From B10-G9 sp964627755 (lineage in GTDB: Bacteria; Chloroflexota; Anaerolineae; Anaerolineales; UBA11858), in NCBI GenBank assembly GCA_964627755.1, contig CAZVIH010000099.1, forward strand, positions 6,311 to 70,310: 64,000 nt of DNA, read 5' to 3'. The translations under genes were made by a program, and so were the position numbers. Shown here piece after piece: positions 1 to 8,806 of this stretch. The notes under the pieces were generated by a model. That model was not told the origin of the DNA. It saw only the letters and a program-made list of their open reading frames with translations, and did not search any database. Position 1 is the stretch's first letter. The number at the start of each line of letters is the position of its first letter.

Positions 1-1350
1 CATTGGCATAATGGGGATGGAAGTGATACCAAACCAGACCCTAATCGGGTTGTAGTTGGATTTGATACCAGATTCCTCTCAGATCGATATGCCAGAGACG
101 TTGCCCGGGTCATGGCTGCTAACGGGTATATCGTTTATATCGCGCAGGCAGATTCATCTACCCCTTCCATTTCATATGCTGTGAAAAACCTCAATGCCAT
201 CGCCGGTATTGTGATCACTGCTTCCCACAATGCCCCCCGCTATAGCGGTGTAAAACTGAAAGCTGCCAGTGGATCTTCTGCTTCGCCAGAACAATCCCGC
301 AAGGTGGAAGTATACCTCAATGACAACCAGGAAAGAGGGCGAGGTCCGAACTTGATGGAATGGGATCAGGCAGTTGAAAAAGGTCAAATTATCAGTTTTG
401 ATCCAGTTCCGGACTACTACCAACATTTAAGAACTTTGATCGACTTTGATGCCATCGCTGCCAATCCTCCCAGAGTGGTAGTAGATTCAATGCACGGCTC
501 CGGTAGGGGTATGATCAAAAGTATTCTCTCTGGAACCGGCTGCGAGATTAGCGAGATCCGTGGGGAAATGAATCCGGGTTTTGGCGGCGCACACCCTGAG
601 CCTATTGGCCCACATCTTAGCGCCCTGGCTGGCGCGATAAAAGCAGGGATAGGAGACTTCGGACTGGCTCTTGATGGTGATGCAGATCGAATCGGCGCCA
701 TGGACGAAAAAGGAAATTTCGTCGATCCGCATAAAATCATGGCCCTATCATTTAAATATCTAGTAGATTATCGTGGTTTGCGTGGACCCGCGGTGAGGAC
801 CGTTTCAACAACCCGCATGATAGACCGCCTGGCAGCTAAATATGATCTTCCTGTTTATGAAACACCAGTAGGATTTAATCATATTGCGGATTATATGATC
901 TCTGAGAATGTTTTAATCGGCGGTGAGGAATCGGGTGGCATCTCGATCCAGGGTAATATCCCGGAAGGTGATGGAGTATTGATGGGATTACTGATAATTG
1001 AAATGGTATCAGTATATGGAAAATCCCTTCATGTGTTGGTGAAGGAGCTGCTGGAAGAGGTGGGGCCGGCTTTCTATGAAAGAAAAGACCAGCGTCTGAA
1101 ATACCCCATTCAGAAAAAGGAGATGGTTAAATATCTCCTAGATAATAAACCGGCGGAAATAGGGGGAGTGAAAGTCATGGAACTCCTGACCATTGACGGT
1201 GTGAAATATATCATGGATGATGATTCCTGGTTGCTGATCAGACCGTCAGGTACTGAGCCGGTCTTGCGTGTTTACGCAGAAGGGAGAACGGAGGAAATAG
1301 TTCGGGCTTTGCTGGGATATGGAGAGGAAGTAGCTGAAAGTATCACCTGA
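1..1350 (+). CDS. Phosphoglucomutase/phosphomannomutase family protein (5' partial)
   Basis: Alpha-D-phosphohexomutase, which interconverts hexose 1- and 6-phosphates for sugar-nucleotide and envelope synthesis in the cytoplasm. The reading frame is open from base 1, so the gene starts upstream; about 30 N-terminal residues appear to be missing. The ATG at 112 lies inside domain 1 and is not the start. Visible motifs are the active-site serine loop TASHNAPRYSG, the metal-binding loop DGDADR, the sugar-binding loop GGEESGG and the C-terminal phosphate-binding loop RPSGTEPVLRVYAE, so all four family loops are present. The serine loop reads TASHNA rather than the commoner TASHNP. The gene ends at a strong hairpin shared with the convergent neighbour. 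Substrate choice between glucose and mannose cannot be read from the sequence. Confidence 0.93.
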   Translation, partial: HWHNGDGSDTKPDPNRVVVGFDTRFLSDRYARDVARVMAANGYIVYIAQADSSTPSISYAVKNLNAIAGIVITASHNAPRYSGVKLKAASGSSASPEQSRKVEVYLNDNQERGRGPNLMEWDQAVEKGQIISFDPVPDYYQHLRTLIDFDAIAANPPRVVVDSMHGSGRGMIKSILSGTGCEISEIRGEMNPGFGGAHPEPIGPHLSALAGAIKAGIGDFGLALDGDADRIGAMDEKGNFVDPHKIMALSFKYLVDYRGLRGPAVRTVSTTRMIDRLAAKYDLPVYETPVGFNHIADYMISENVLIGGEESGGISIQGNIPEGDGVLMGLLIIEMVSVYGKSLHVLVKELLEEVGPAFYERKDQRLKYPIQKKEMVKYLLDNKPAEIGGVKVMELLTIDGVKYIMDDDSWLLIRPSGTEPVLRVYAEGRTEEIVRALLGYGEEVAESIT

Positions 1351-1374
1351 TCCGGATCACTATCCAGTTAAATC

Positions 1375-1420
1375 AAACAACCACAGCGAGAAGAGAGAAA
1401 TTGCTGTGGTTGTTTTTATT
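1375..1420. terminator. Bidirectional intrinsic terminator
   Basis: A 13-bp perfect stem (1375-1387 with 1403-1415) is followed by a T-rich tail on the plus strand (TTTTTATTT) and by TTTGATTT on the minus strand. It sits between the convergent phosphohexomutase gene and the LPNTG protein gene and can serve both. Confidence 0.85.
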
Positions 1421-1453
1421 TAATCAGGTTGACAGGGTATCAAGCCATCTGTG

Positions 1454-2047
1454 TCAGTTGGTTGAGGTCCTTAAGCGCCGGCTGAGAATGATGATCACCA
1501 TCAATACACCTGCAACCAGGACCAGACCCGGAACGCCGAAATCATCCGCAAATCCCGTGTTCGGTAGTGCGGTTGCTGTGGGAATTGGCGTTGTGCCTCC
1601 TCCGCCAGCTTGTTGTGTCAGCAAGGCGGCAACCGTTTCTGTGGCCCCGGGATCTAGAGTGCCATCAGTTGGCACCGGTGTATTAGTGGGTGCCAGGACG
1701 GGGGTTGACGTGCTGCTGGGAGTCATGGTGGGAGTATTCGTCGGCGGCAGGGTTGCCGTAAAAGATGGGGTCATTGTCACTTGTTTGGCAATTGCCGTCA
1801 GCTGGGCTTCTTCTGCCACTGCTGTGTTGGTCGCATTGATTTCAGCAACCTGTGTCTGTTGACCAGTGTCACGCCCAGGCAGGTACAGAATAGCATAGGC
1901 TGCAATCGCCAGCAATGCGATCAACAGGATACCTCCCAGGATACCAGCAACAATCATAAAGGTTCGATTTGAACCTCTGCTGGTGGAGATAGTCTCTTCA
2001 CTCCCAATATCTTCGAAATCCATATCTTCAAAATCGTTCATTCCCAT
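1454..2047 (-). CDS. LPXTG-type cell-surface protein with N-terminal signal anchor
   Basis: A 197-residue protein of unknown function. It starts with about 30 acidic/polar residues, then a strong hydrophobic segment (about residues 31-55), then a Thr/Pro/Ala-rich low-complexity linker (about 60-155), and ends with LPNTG, a hydrophobic helix and an RR-containing tail. That C-terminus has the layout of a sortase sorting signal. The N-terminus lacks an ordinary short signal peptide and instead looks like a signal anchor with a cytoplasmic tail, so the protein could be held at both ends or start differently. A good RBS (GAGGAGAG) precedes the start. No sortase gene is in the window. It lies 53 bp downstream of the minus-strand operon and may be its last gene. 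The hydrophobic/low-complexity layout is seen directly; sortase processing is inferred. Confidence 0.75.
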   Translation of the reverse strand: MGMNDFEDMDFEDIGSEETISTSRGSNRTFMIVAGILGGILLIALLAIAAYAILYLPGRDTGQQTQVAEINATNTAVAEEAQLTAIAKQVTMTPSFTATLPPTNTPTMTPSSTSTPVLAPTNTPVPTDGTLDPGATETVAALLTQQAGGGGTTPIPTATALPNTGFADDFGVPGLVLVAGVLMVIIILSRRLRTSTN

Positions 2048-2100
2048 AAGTCTCTCTCCTCAATTTACCCTGTCAGATCTTCAGTAAATTGGTTTGTTTT

Positions 2101-3159
2101 TCAATCTTTGATAATTTCCAGGTTAGTAAGTGGTATTACAACGCGTTTTTCGCCGGCAAGACCTACTTCTGCGAGCCGGGTTCCAACACCATTGGACAGC
2201 ACTTGTTTTCCAGCGATTATTTTATCAATCTGCCCAATTTGCGGGGCTTTTGGTCCATTTATAATGATAACCTTTTTACCGACTTTGAGTGTCTCAGCTT
2301 CTGAGGGTAAATCTGCTTCAGTTGTAGATGATTGTGAAATGATCCCCTCGGGGTAGTTTCCCAGGAAGGTGTCAAGTTCCTGGGCGTTTAAAGCGATATT
2401 CTTGTCTTTGTTTTCAATCAGGATCGCTTCGGCTGCTCTGTTCATAGGGGTTTCACGGAAGCCATCAATGATCATGATAGGATAATCCATCTTTTTTGCC
2501 AGGGGAATCAGCGCAGAGGACATGCTGCCCAAGATCAATCCTTTAATAGGCACGATACCGGCGGCTTCCAGAACTTCAGGTCTCTTGCAGAATCCAGCAG
2601 TGATGATCGCGCCCCTGAACCCGATATTCAATTGTTCTACCACCAATTCCTGCAGCATATCATTGCTGACGGGCTGCACGACGCCGTAGGTGATTTTTCC
2701 GTTACCCCAGACGCCTTGGATGAGCGCACCTTTGGTTTCTATAATAGCGCCCCGTTCAGGGATGATATTTGTGACTGTTCCTTCCATACTGGCCTGTAAT
2801 TCAAATTCGGGGGAGCTGATTTCGTATAACACTTTCCCTTCTCCGGCCATTTTCACAATTCCTGCCAGTGGTGCCCGAACCACGCGCTGGAACAACCCCA
2901 CTGGCCCTGCAATCACATCCCCCTGTACAAGATCTTCACCTGCCTGGCGTTGGAGGAGCTCATCTGCCCGTGTAGGTTTAACATTAAGACCCTGGGCAAT
3001 ATCCAGGAGAATGAACTGGGGCACTAGTGGGGCGACCACAATCACATCTGAGGGGGATACTTTTTGCATCCGTCGGACAAGGACATGACCGGCGACAGGT
3101 AGAGCCCGTTCCCGTTTTATGCTCGTGAATGCGTGGATATGCTTTACTTTACTGATCAT
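2101..3159 (-). CDS. Uncharacterised protein with barrel-sandwich-like region, next to mutL-like gene
   Basis: A 352-residue soluble protein that I do not recognise as a named family. Residues about 75-150 contain two Gly-rich strand repeats (VRAPLAGIVK and ASMEGTVTNI) resembling a lipoyl/biotinyl barrel-sandwich fold, but no obvious modified lysine motif such as MKM. The middle (about 165-245) looks like an alpha/beta segment (GFRGAIITAGF, GIVPIKGLILGSM, YPIMIIDGF), and the C-terminus resembles a small beta-barrel. It has no signal peptide or TM segment, so it is probably cytoplasmic. It is 28 bp downstream of the MutL-like ATPase gene on the same strand, consistent with co-transcription. 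It may be a partner or adaptor for that ATPase; this is inference from position only. Confidence 0.7.
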   Translation of the reverse strand: MISKVKHIHAFTSIKRERALPVAGHVLVRRMQKVSPSDVIVVAPLVPQFILLDIAQGLNVKPTRADELLQRQAGEDLVQGDVIAGPVGLFQRVVRAPLAGIVKMAGEGKVLYEISSPEFELQASMEGTVTNIIPERGAIIETKGALIQGVWGNGKITYGVVQPVSNDMLQELVVEQLNIGFRGAIITAGFCKRPEVLEAAGIVPIKGLILGSMSSALIPLAKKMDYPIMIIDGFRETPMNRAAEAILIENKDKNIALNAQELDTFLGNYPEGIISQSSTTEADLPSEAETLKVGKKVIIINGPKAPQIGQIDKIIAGKQVLSNGVGTRLAEVGLAGEKRVVIPLTNLEIIKD

Positions 3160-3187
3160 TTTTTATATCAGGTTTTATACCTGTAAA

Positions 3188-4945
3188 TCATTCATATTTA
3201 GAGAACGTTTTTCTCCAGGCTTCGTTCCTTTTCCTGTTTTTCTCCTGGTCTGGTGAAAATTGGAGCGGACGTCCCCGAGCATCAATGATTATGCCAAAAA
3301 CTCCGCCAACTGCATTCACTTTTCCAGATTTTCCCGGACCTCCCATACCAACATCAAAACGATTGAGGGGTCGGAGGTGCAAGGATACTTTTTCACCAAG
3401 ATCCACTGGTAAAACAGACAGGGATCCATACTTTATGTCACGAGTAAATGACCTTCCATCTTCACGGTTGATCTGAACCCTAAGAACCATCGTTCCGGGT
3501 CTCGCAACCCCTAAAGGTGCAATAATCGTGCCCAGATTCAGAAAAGTGCTGGATTCTATCACCTGAACGGTTAACAAGGGGTTGCTCTCGGCCACAGCTC
3601 CCAATCCAGATAACAAGCCGTTTTGATCCAGAGCCAGGGTGGTTACACCGGTTGGCTGCAAGCCGTCAAGTAAAACAGATAGCGGTTGATAGCGTTTAGG
3701 CGCCAGTGTCAGGATTCTCCCTGATCCAATGATAGGTTCCATATAAGGCAGCAAGGTGCCCCCTGCGCCGAGTTGTTTTTGGAGGCCAGGGATGGTTTGT
3801 TCTGTTGCATATCTTATAGCTTGTTTGGCGACCGCAAGCTCGATCTCAAGGTGCTCAATATCAAGGGGAAGTGAACTGGGATAAATTGATTTATTATAGA
3901 TGTAATCCTGAATCTCCTGGTCAGGCAGCTCAATTGGCATCCAGCGTTTGATCAATTCCAGGGAATTCTTTTCGAGCACACCGGCTGAACCGGAGCCAAC
4001 TCCCAAATTGGGAAATACACGCAGCGTTTCTTCCCCGTTAAATGAGGCGGCCAGAATAGTAGCATCGGAACCAATATCAATTCCCAAAACACCTTTTTCA
4101 GGTTCATATTTTTCGCTCAGGAATCGGATCACCCGACCAAAAGAAGATGCTGTTGAGGTGAATGATCCCTCAGTCCATGAGATAACTTCACTGATCCCTC
4201 CGATTTGTTTCGCTCGGATTTCTTTAAATACCTCATTGATTTCTTTCTGAGCGGGATGAATATTCTCTATCCCCAGCACTGGTTGAATATTGGGTGCAAT
4301 TCTCAGTTTACTGATCTTTTCTAGTCCGGATTTGACTTCGTCTTGAAGTTGTTCATTACCAGTGAATAGGATATGGGGCCGCTGGTTTTCAGCCATCATA
4401 TAGCTGGATAAGCCGATGCTCTCAAGGATACTGAGAAGCGAATGTGAGGCACCATTATTGGTACCTCCAGTAATTATGATCAAATCGGGCCGTTTTCGGA
4501 TCAGTAGGTTAATTCGGTCAGATGATGTCCGGCGATCATTTAGTGATATTTCGGCAATGATATTTGCATAAGTGGTCTGGGCTAAATGACGGGCATTCTG
4601 CAGGGAGACGGTGTCCAGAAGACCTACTGTGACAACAGAAATCGGTTTTCCGACCGACATGGTCGCAACCATGATATCAGCACCCTGGTTATCCGGCGTG
4701 CTGGGTATGATCACGCCATCTTTTTCGCTTACCAAATGCCTGCCGGTAATAAATTGAAGTTCCTCCAATGATCGCCATATTCCCTCGGTGACATCAAAAT
4801 GGGGAACCCCGGCTGTTGTTGGCGCAGTCCCAACAGCTATAAAACGGTATTTGCCGTTTACTACATCGAAAAACAACGATCGGGTAACAGTACTTCCGAT
4901 ATCAACCGTTATAACTGATTTTGATGCAATTGTTGTTTTATCCAT
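3188..4945 (-). CDS. MutL/GlmL-like actin-fold ATPase (glutamate mutase L family)
   Basis: A 585-residue protein of the MutL/GlmL family. Two ASKHA-type phosphate-binding motifs are visible: VDIGSTVTRS near the N-terminus and GIDIGSDATILAAS near residue 290, with other family-like segments such as ITGGTNNGA. In clostridia the family member is encoded beside the adenosylcobalamin glutamate mutase subunits; none is present here. The open frame extends 18 codons upstream, but the ATG at 4945 lies 5 bp after the stop of the preceding membrane-protein gene and begins a sequence (MDKTTIASKSVITVDIGS) that fits the fold, so I chose it. It belongs to the operon running from 10500 to 2101. The role is probably ATP-dependent assembly or activation of a partner, but which partner is unknown. 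Confidence 0.85.
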   Translation of the reverse strand: MDKTTIASKSVITVDIGSTVTRSLFFDVVNGKYRFIAVGTAPTTAGVPHFDVTEGIWRSLEELQFITGRHLVSEKDGVIIPSTPDNQGADIMVATMSVGKPISVVTVGLLDTVSLQNARHLAQTTYANIIAEISLNDRRTSSDRINLLIRKRPDLIIITGGTNNGASHSLLSILESIGLSSYMMAENQRPHILFTGNEQLQDEVKSGLEKISKLRIAPNIQPVLGIENIHPAQKEINEVFKEIRAKQIGGISEVISWTEGSFTSTASSFGRVIRFLSEKYEPEKGVLGIDIGSDATILAASFNGEETLRVFPNLGVGSGSAGVLEKNSLELIKRWMPIELPDQEIQDYIYNKSIYPSSLPLDIEHLEIELAVAKQAIRYATEQTIPGLQKQLGAGGTLLPYMEPIIGSGRILTLAPKRYQPLSVLLDGLQPTGVTTLALDQNGLLSGLGAVAESNPLLTVQVIESSTFLNLGTIIAPLGVARPGTMVLRVQINREDGRSFTRDIKYGSLSVLPVDLGEKVSLHLRPLNRFDVGMGGPGKSGKVNAVGGVFGIIIDARGRPLQFSPDQEKNRKRNEAWRKTFSKYE

Positions 4946-4950
4946 GACAC

Positions 4951-5655
4951 CTAAAATGAAGAGAATAATTGAAAACCAATAGTATTCAGGTAAACCCAAA
5001 ATGAGGACAGCCTCTCTACCAGGGCAGCCAGGGCGGACAGGAAAACACCGGCATATAAAGCACCAAATGTAATTGCCAGGAAGACTCTCCCGATTTTGCT
5101 GATATGTTCGATAACTGGCAGCCTCTTATCGGATTGTCCGGGAGTATCCTGGGTTCCAAAATGGAAATAGATCAGAGTTGTCACTGTTCCTAGAACAATG
5201 ATGATTCCATTGATCGCATGGTCCCAGCGGCTGGTGGTGATGGAATAGGCCGATGGATCTACGCTGTTGATTGTACCCAAGATCTGGGGGAAGAGTGTGC
5301 CAGTGATTGCACCGCCGATGGCTGCTGCGGCGCCAATTCCAACCAGAATGGCAACTGACCAGTTACCTAGCTTGCGCCAAGGAGTCACTTTGAAAAACAA
5401 AAACAAGCTAGGTATAAAAAGCAAGATGGATAATAAACGTTCTCCTCTTGAACCCTGGACGAGCGGGATGATCAGGCGTGGGATCAGAACATTATTGACT
5501 GTGACGATGGCAACATATCCGGCAGCAACACCAATAAAGATATGTATCGCCAACCGGAAAAACGGATTATCTCCCAGTAGGTAACTGAAGATCAGGATCG
5601 TCAGCAAGAATCCCAGGGATAATCCAATAAAATCCATCATATTAGTCATGTTCAC
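4951..5655 (-). CDS. Polytopic membrane protein, unknown function
   Basis: A 234-residue integral membrane protein with about six predicted TM segments (near 9-27, 33-60, 74-92, 97-125, 148-166 and 188-212). No catalytic motif or known transporter signature is apparent. Its start overlaps the stop of the preceding 1050-codon gene by 4 bp, and its stop is 5 bp from the MutL-like start, so it is tightly coupled translationally in the operon. It is likely a membrane subunit of the complex the operon encodes; that is inference. Confidence 0.75.
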   Translation of the reverse strand: MNMTNMMDFIGLSLGFLLTILIFSYLLGDNPFFRLAIHIFIGVAAGYVAIVTVNNVLIPRLIIPLVQGSRGERLLSILLFIPSLFLFFKVTPWRKLGNWSVAILVGIGAAAAIGGAITGTLFPQILGTINSVDPSAYSITTSRWDHAINGIIIVLGTVTTLIYFHFGTQDTPGQSDKRLPVIEHISKIGRVFLAITFGALYAGVFLSALAALVERLSSFWVYLNTIGFQLFSSF

Positions 5656-8600
5656 TTAACATCTCCTGCAGCCCTGGATCTGTGGCGGGAAAACAGGGAC
5701 ATAACACCATTCGCCAATCCGCCGATAAATATGATTAACACTGTGATGATAATGCCCATATTAAACGGAACCCAGGCCGTTGTGGCCAAATTTGGCCGGT
5801 CCAGCAGCTGTTCATAATTCACACTGTCAATAATACCGGAAACATAACCTTTCAGCAGTTGTGGTGATGAGCGAAAATAGGGCTGGATCAACGGTTCAGC
5901 TTGAGCGCTGACTACCATATTCAGGGGTGTATCTTCCAGGATGGTGCCCACCTGCTCAATCCAGATCTTTGCTGTATCTGGGTCATCTGTAATTACCAGG
6001 ATCATAGCAAAATCATTAATTGAGTTGACATCTACGAGTGGGGGAGATCCCCAGGCGTTGCTGCCGTCAAATGCCAGGGGTATGATCTTCTTGGGGGCGA
6101 TAACGAAACTTAACAGGCCGGCTGATTCTCCTGGCAAATATCCCAGGTTGATGTATTGTTGGGTGTGAATATATTTGTGTTTTTCCTGAGTGGTGGTCAG
6201 GAAATGCTCTGCCAGGGCTGGCCCGGTTGGTTGTGTAGATATTAAGGAGAGATATGTGCCTTGTTTCATGAGGTGGTCGACCACACCCGCTGCTGCGGTA
6301 TACAGTTCACCCGCTGATGCAGGTTGATAATCAAACGCGATCAAGACTGGCTGGCCATCGTAAAAACTTTCGATCTGATCGTATAAAGCCCCGTATCCTG
6401 TATTCAGAACCTGGCCTGGTGTGGGAGGTTCTGTATCAATGATCCCACCAAAGACGACAGTCCCTGCTGTGGTAACCAGCATGAGAATAGAAATTAACCA
6501 GCGCAGGACCCTCTGGGTTGCTACTGGAGCAGGCTTTAGGATGGTTTTTGTTTTATTCTCATCACTGATGAGCTTTTTCAGCACATTGACATATTCATGT
6601 TGGGATTTGGTGGCAAATAAATCAAGAGGCTTTTTAGCGGCTCTCTCGGGGTCAAAGGCAACTTCTGCTTCTGCTGGCAGCACACTTGGGATGCCTGCTA
6701 GCGGTCCGTAATTTTCTATATAATCCTCATCCTCGGAGAGACCGGTGGCATCGGTAGATTCTACGACCGGCCGCATGGCTTCGACCCAGCCTGGCAATTC
6801 ACCCTGGGATAATTCCTCTTCAAAATCTTCAAATGGAGAATCACTTGATGCGGAGGTCAGCCAGTCAGGCATTTCGTCACTGAAGAGGTCATCAATAAAA
6901 TCCTCTTCCTCGTTCTGGAATGGGTCAATAACTGGAGTTGACTTGTCTCCATTTCCCGCTAAGAACTCCAGATCTTCAGGGATCTTCTCGGCAGCCTTTT
7001 TTTCTTCCGCCCAGGACGGGAATTTGATCTGTTGGGAATCGCTCATACCTGAAGCTGGCTCGTCGTCATCTTCTTCTTGAGGGGGGAGCTTATCGGTGAT
7101 ACCTCTTACTATCGCTGGTTTATATTCCTTATTGGTGAGGTCTTTTTTCTTTAAAAATGCATTCAGCGATTCATCATCATCATCAATTTGGAGCCAGGCA
7201 GGTAAGTCACTGGCTGGTGTACTATCATCAGCAGGAGAATGTTGTTCGGGAGTCTTAACTTTTTCTGGTATTTCTGTATCCGGTTTTTCAGACACTGATA
7301 ACCAATCCGGGAAAGATGAGTCCTCCTCCACCAGATCGCTGCTTTTGTTCAGCCTTTTTATCTTGTCCAGCCAATCAGTTTGGGGTTTAGTGGGTTCTGC
7401 CGGAGCTTCAACTGCCGATTCTCTGGCCGCTGGATCCTGGAGCATATCCAGCCAACCAGAATCCTCACTGAAACCAGGAGAACCAAAATCCGGGATAGGA
7501 TCCTCGTCCTCATCATAAAGATCAGGGCGAAAACCAATGGGACTCGGCTCACTTTCTGGATCTGGCGTTAAGAAACTCAATTCCCCTGCTGTTTCAGCGG
7601 CGGGTAGTTCGGTCCCGGCATTTGGGTCATCTTCATCCAGGGATGCTAAAAATTCCAGATCCCCGGCTGGTTCTTGGTCAGGTTGTTCGACCTTTAAGGA
7701 TTCTTCTTCAGCACTGGGTGTGATCAAGAAATCCCATTCATCAACAGGACTTTTAGCAGGTTCTTCTTCCTTGGATTGTTCATCTCCAGTAGAGGGTGAA
7801 GTTAGGAAATCCCACTCATCCCCCGGACTCTTTGGAGGTTCTTCTTCGGATGATCCTTCTCCAGTAGATGGTGTAGAAAGAAAATCCCATTCATCAACAG
7901 GACCCTGTGCTGCTTCTGGTTCTTTGGACGATACTTCTTCAGCAGAAGGTGAAGTTAGGAAATCCCACTCATCACCTGGACTCTTTGGAGGTTCTTCTTT
8001 GGATGGTTCTTCTCCAGTGGATGGTGTAGAAAGATATTTCCCTTCATCGGCAGGACCCTTTGCGGCTTCTGTTTGCCCGGATGGTACTTCTTCGGCAGAG
8101 GAAGAAGTTAGGAAATCCCACTCCCCGCCTGTTTCCTGGGCAGAATCTTCCTTTTCGGTGATGCTGTTATCTGAAAGCGCGTTTAGAAAATCCAGATTAT
8201 TGGCAGGTTCTTCAATGGAGGGACTTCTCTCTGTTAAGCTTTCTTCGGCGGGTGGTTCGGTAAAATAATTCCATTCTTCTCCGGATTTGTCGACTGGACC
8301 TTCCTCCCCTAACAGATCGTCTCTCGCGGAGGGATCCAGGAAAGGGTCGAAGGCAGGTATCTTCGCCTGGTCTTTTTCTTCGTCGGAACCTGTAAATAGC
8401 TCATCAGCAGCGAAGAAATCATCCAACCGGGAGGAAGCATCTGATTCTTCTTGAGGCTGTGGTCTCTTTTCAACCGGATCTCTATCCAAAGGCTCCGGGG
8501 CCGGGATCAGATCATCTAGCCTGGAGAAATCATCCACTGGTTCTACAGGATGGGGAGTCTCTTTGGGAACTTCTTCCAGTGGCTCTTCAGGAGATAATAA

Positions 8601-8804
8601 ACTATCGAGACGCGAGGCTTCATCCAGAGGTTGCGGGGTTTGGACTGGCTTTCTGTCTTGGTTGTTATCAAAAAAATCATCTCGCGGAGAGGGACTATCT
8701 GGTGGAATGGGATCCAAGCTGAACAGGGGAGCACCACAATGATCACAAAAATTATGATCATCTGTATTGGATTTTCCGCAGGTTGGGCACTGGATCTCAG
8801 TCAT
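5652..8804 (-). CDS. Giant zinc-ribbon, acidic-repeat membrane protein
   Basis: A 1050-residue protein. The N-terminus has a zinc ribbon (CPTCGKSN ... CDHCGAP, residues 6-27). Residues about 40-700 are acidic, Pro/Ser/Glu-rich and probably disordered, holding at least eight units built around (G/V)DEWDFL(T/S)xPS followed by further tryptophan motifs (FPDWL, LPAWL, FPSWA, MPDWL, LPGWV). A TM segment at about 765-787 leads to an extracytoplasmic domain of about 225 residues, and a second TM near 1015-1035 ends in a basic tail. The topology puts the ribbon and repeats in the cytoplasm. It is the largest product of the minus-strand operon, 2 bp after the upstream gene and overlapping the downstream one by 4 bp. 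I know no named function; the repeated short motifs suggest a multivalent docking scaffold. Confidence 0.8.
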   Translation of the reverse strand: MTEIQCPTCGKSNTDDHNFCDHCGAPLFSLDPIPPDSPSPRDDFFDNNQDRKPVQTPQPLDEASRLDSLLSPEEPLEEVPKETPHPVEPVDDFSRLDDLIPAPEPLDRDPVEKRPQPQEESDASSRLDDFFAADELFTGSDEEKDQAKIPAFDPFLDPSARDDLLGEEGPVDKSGEEWNYFTEPPAEESLTERSPSIEEPANNLDFLNALSDNSITEKEDSAQETGGEWDFLTSSSAEEVPSGQTEAAKGPADEGKYLSTPSTGEEPSKEEPPKSPGDEWDFLTSPSAEEVSSKEPEAAQGPVDEWDFLSTPSTGEGSSEEEPPKSPGDEWDFLTSPSTGDEQSKEEEPAKSPVDEWDFLITPSAEEESLKVEQPDQEPAGDLEFLASLDEDDPNAGTELPAAETAGELSFLTPDPESEPSPIGFRPDLYDEDEDPIPDFGSPGFSEDSGWLDMLQDPAARESAVEAPAEPTKPQTDWLDKIKRLNKSSDLVEEDSSFPDWLSVSEKPDTEIPEKVKTPEQHSPADDSTPASDLPAWLQIDDDDESLNAFLKKKDLTNKEYKPAIVRGITDKLPPQEEDDDEPASGMSDSQQIKFPSWAEEKKAAEKIPEDLEFLAGNGDKSTPVIDPFQNEEEDFIDDLFSDEMPDWLTSASSDSPFEDFEEELSQGELPGWVEAMRPVVESTDATGLSEDEDYIENYGPLAGIPSVLPAEAEVAFDPERAAKKPLDLFATKSQHEYVNVLKKLISDENKTKTILKPAPVATQRVLRWLISILMLVTTAGTVVFGGIIDTEPPTPGQVLNTGYGALYDQIESFYDGQPVLIAFDYQPASAGELYTAAAGVVDHLMKQGTYLSLISTQPTGPALAEHFLTTTQEKHKYIHTQQYINLGYLPGESAGLLSFVIAPKKIIPLAFDGSNAWGSPPLVDVNSINDFAMILVITDDPDTAKIWIEQVGTILEDTPLNMVVSAQAEPLIQPYFRSSPQLLKGYVSGIIDSVNYEQLLDRPNLATTAWVPFNMGIIITVLIIFIGGLANGVMSLFSRHRSRAAGDVK
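7720..8130. repeat. 153-bp higher-order tandem repeat inside coding sequence
   Basis: The stretch GTTAGGAAATCCCACTC recurs at 7801, 7954 and 8107, exactly 153 bp apart, and the alternate unit (GTGTAGAAAGA) recurs at the same spacing (about 7872 and 8025). Each 153-bp unit encodes two related blocks of about 25-26 residues that carry the DEWDFL motif. The antisense open frames here are by-products of this composition. Confidence 0.85.
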
Positions 8805-8806
8805 GA

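Noticed and set aside
112..1350. ATG at 112 as the start of the phosphohexomutase
   Set aside because: The frame is open from base 1 and the sequence before 112 already reads as domain 1 (VVVGFDTRFLSDRYARDVAR), so the gene is truncated by the window edge.
1401..1862. Plus-strand open frame opposite the LPNTG protein
   Set aside because: Val/Gly/Ala-rich antisense shadow of the Thr/Pro linker; the minus-strand protein has an RBS and clear topology.
7537..8268. 243-codon plus-strand open frame inside the zinc-ribbon gene
   Set aside because: Ser-rich composition is the antisense of the Glu/Asp-rich repeat array; no RBS or family match.
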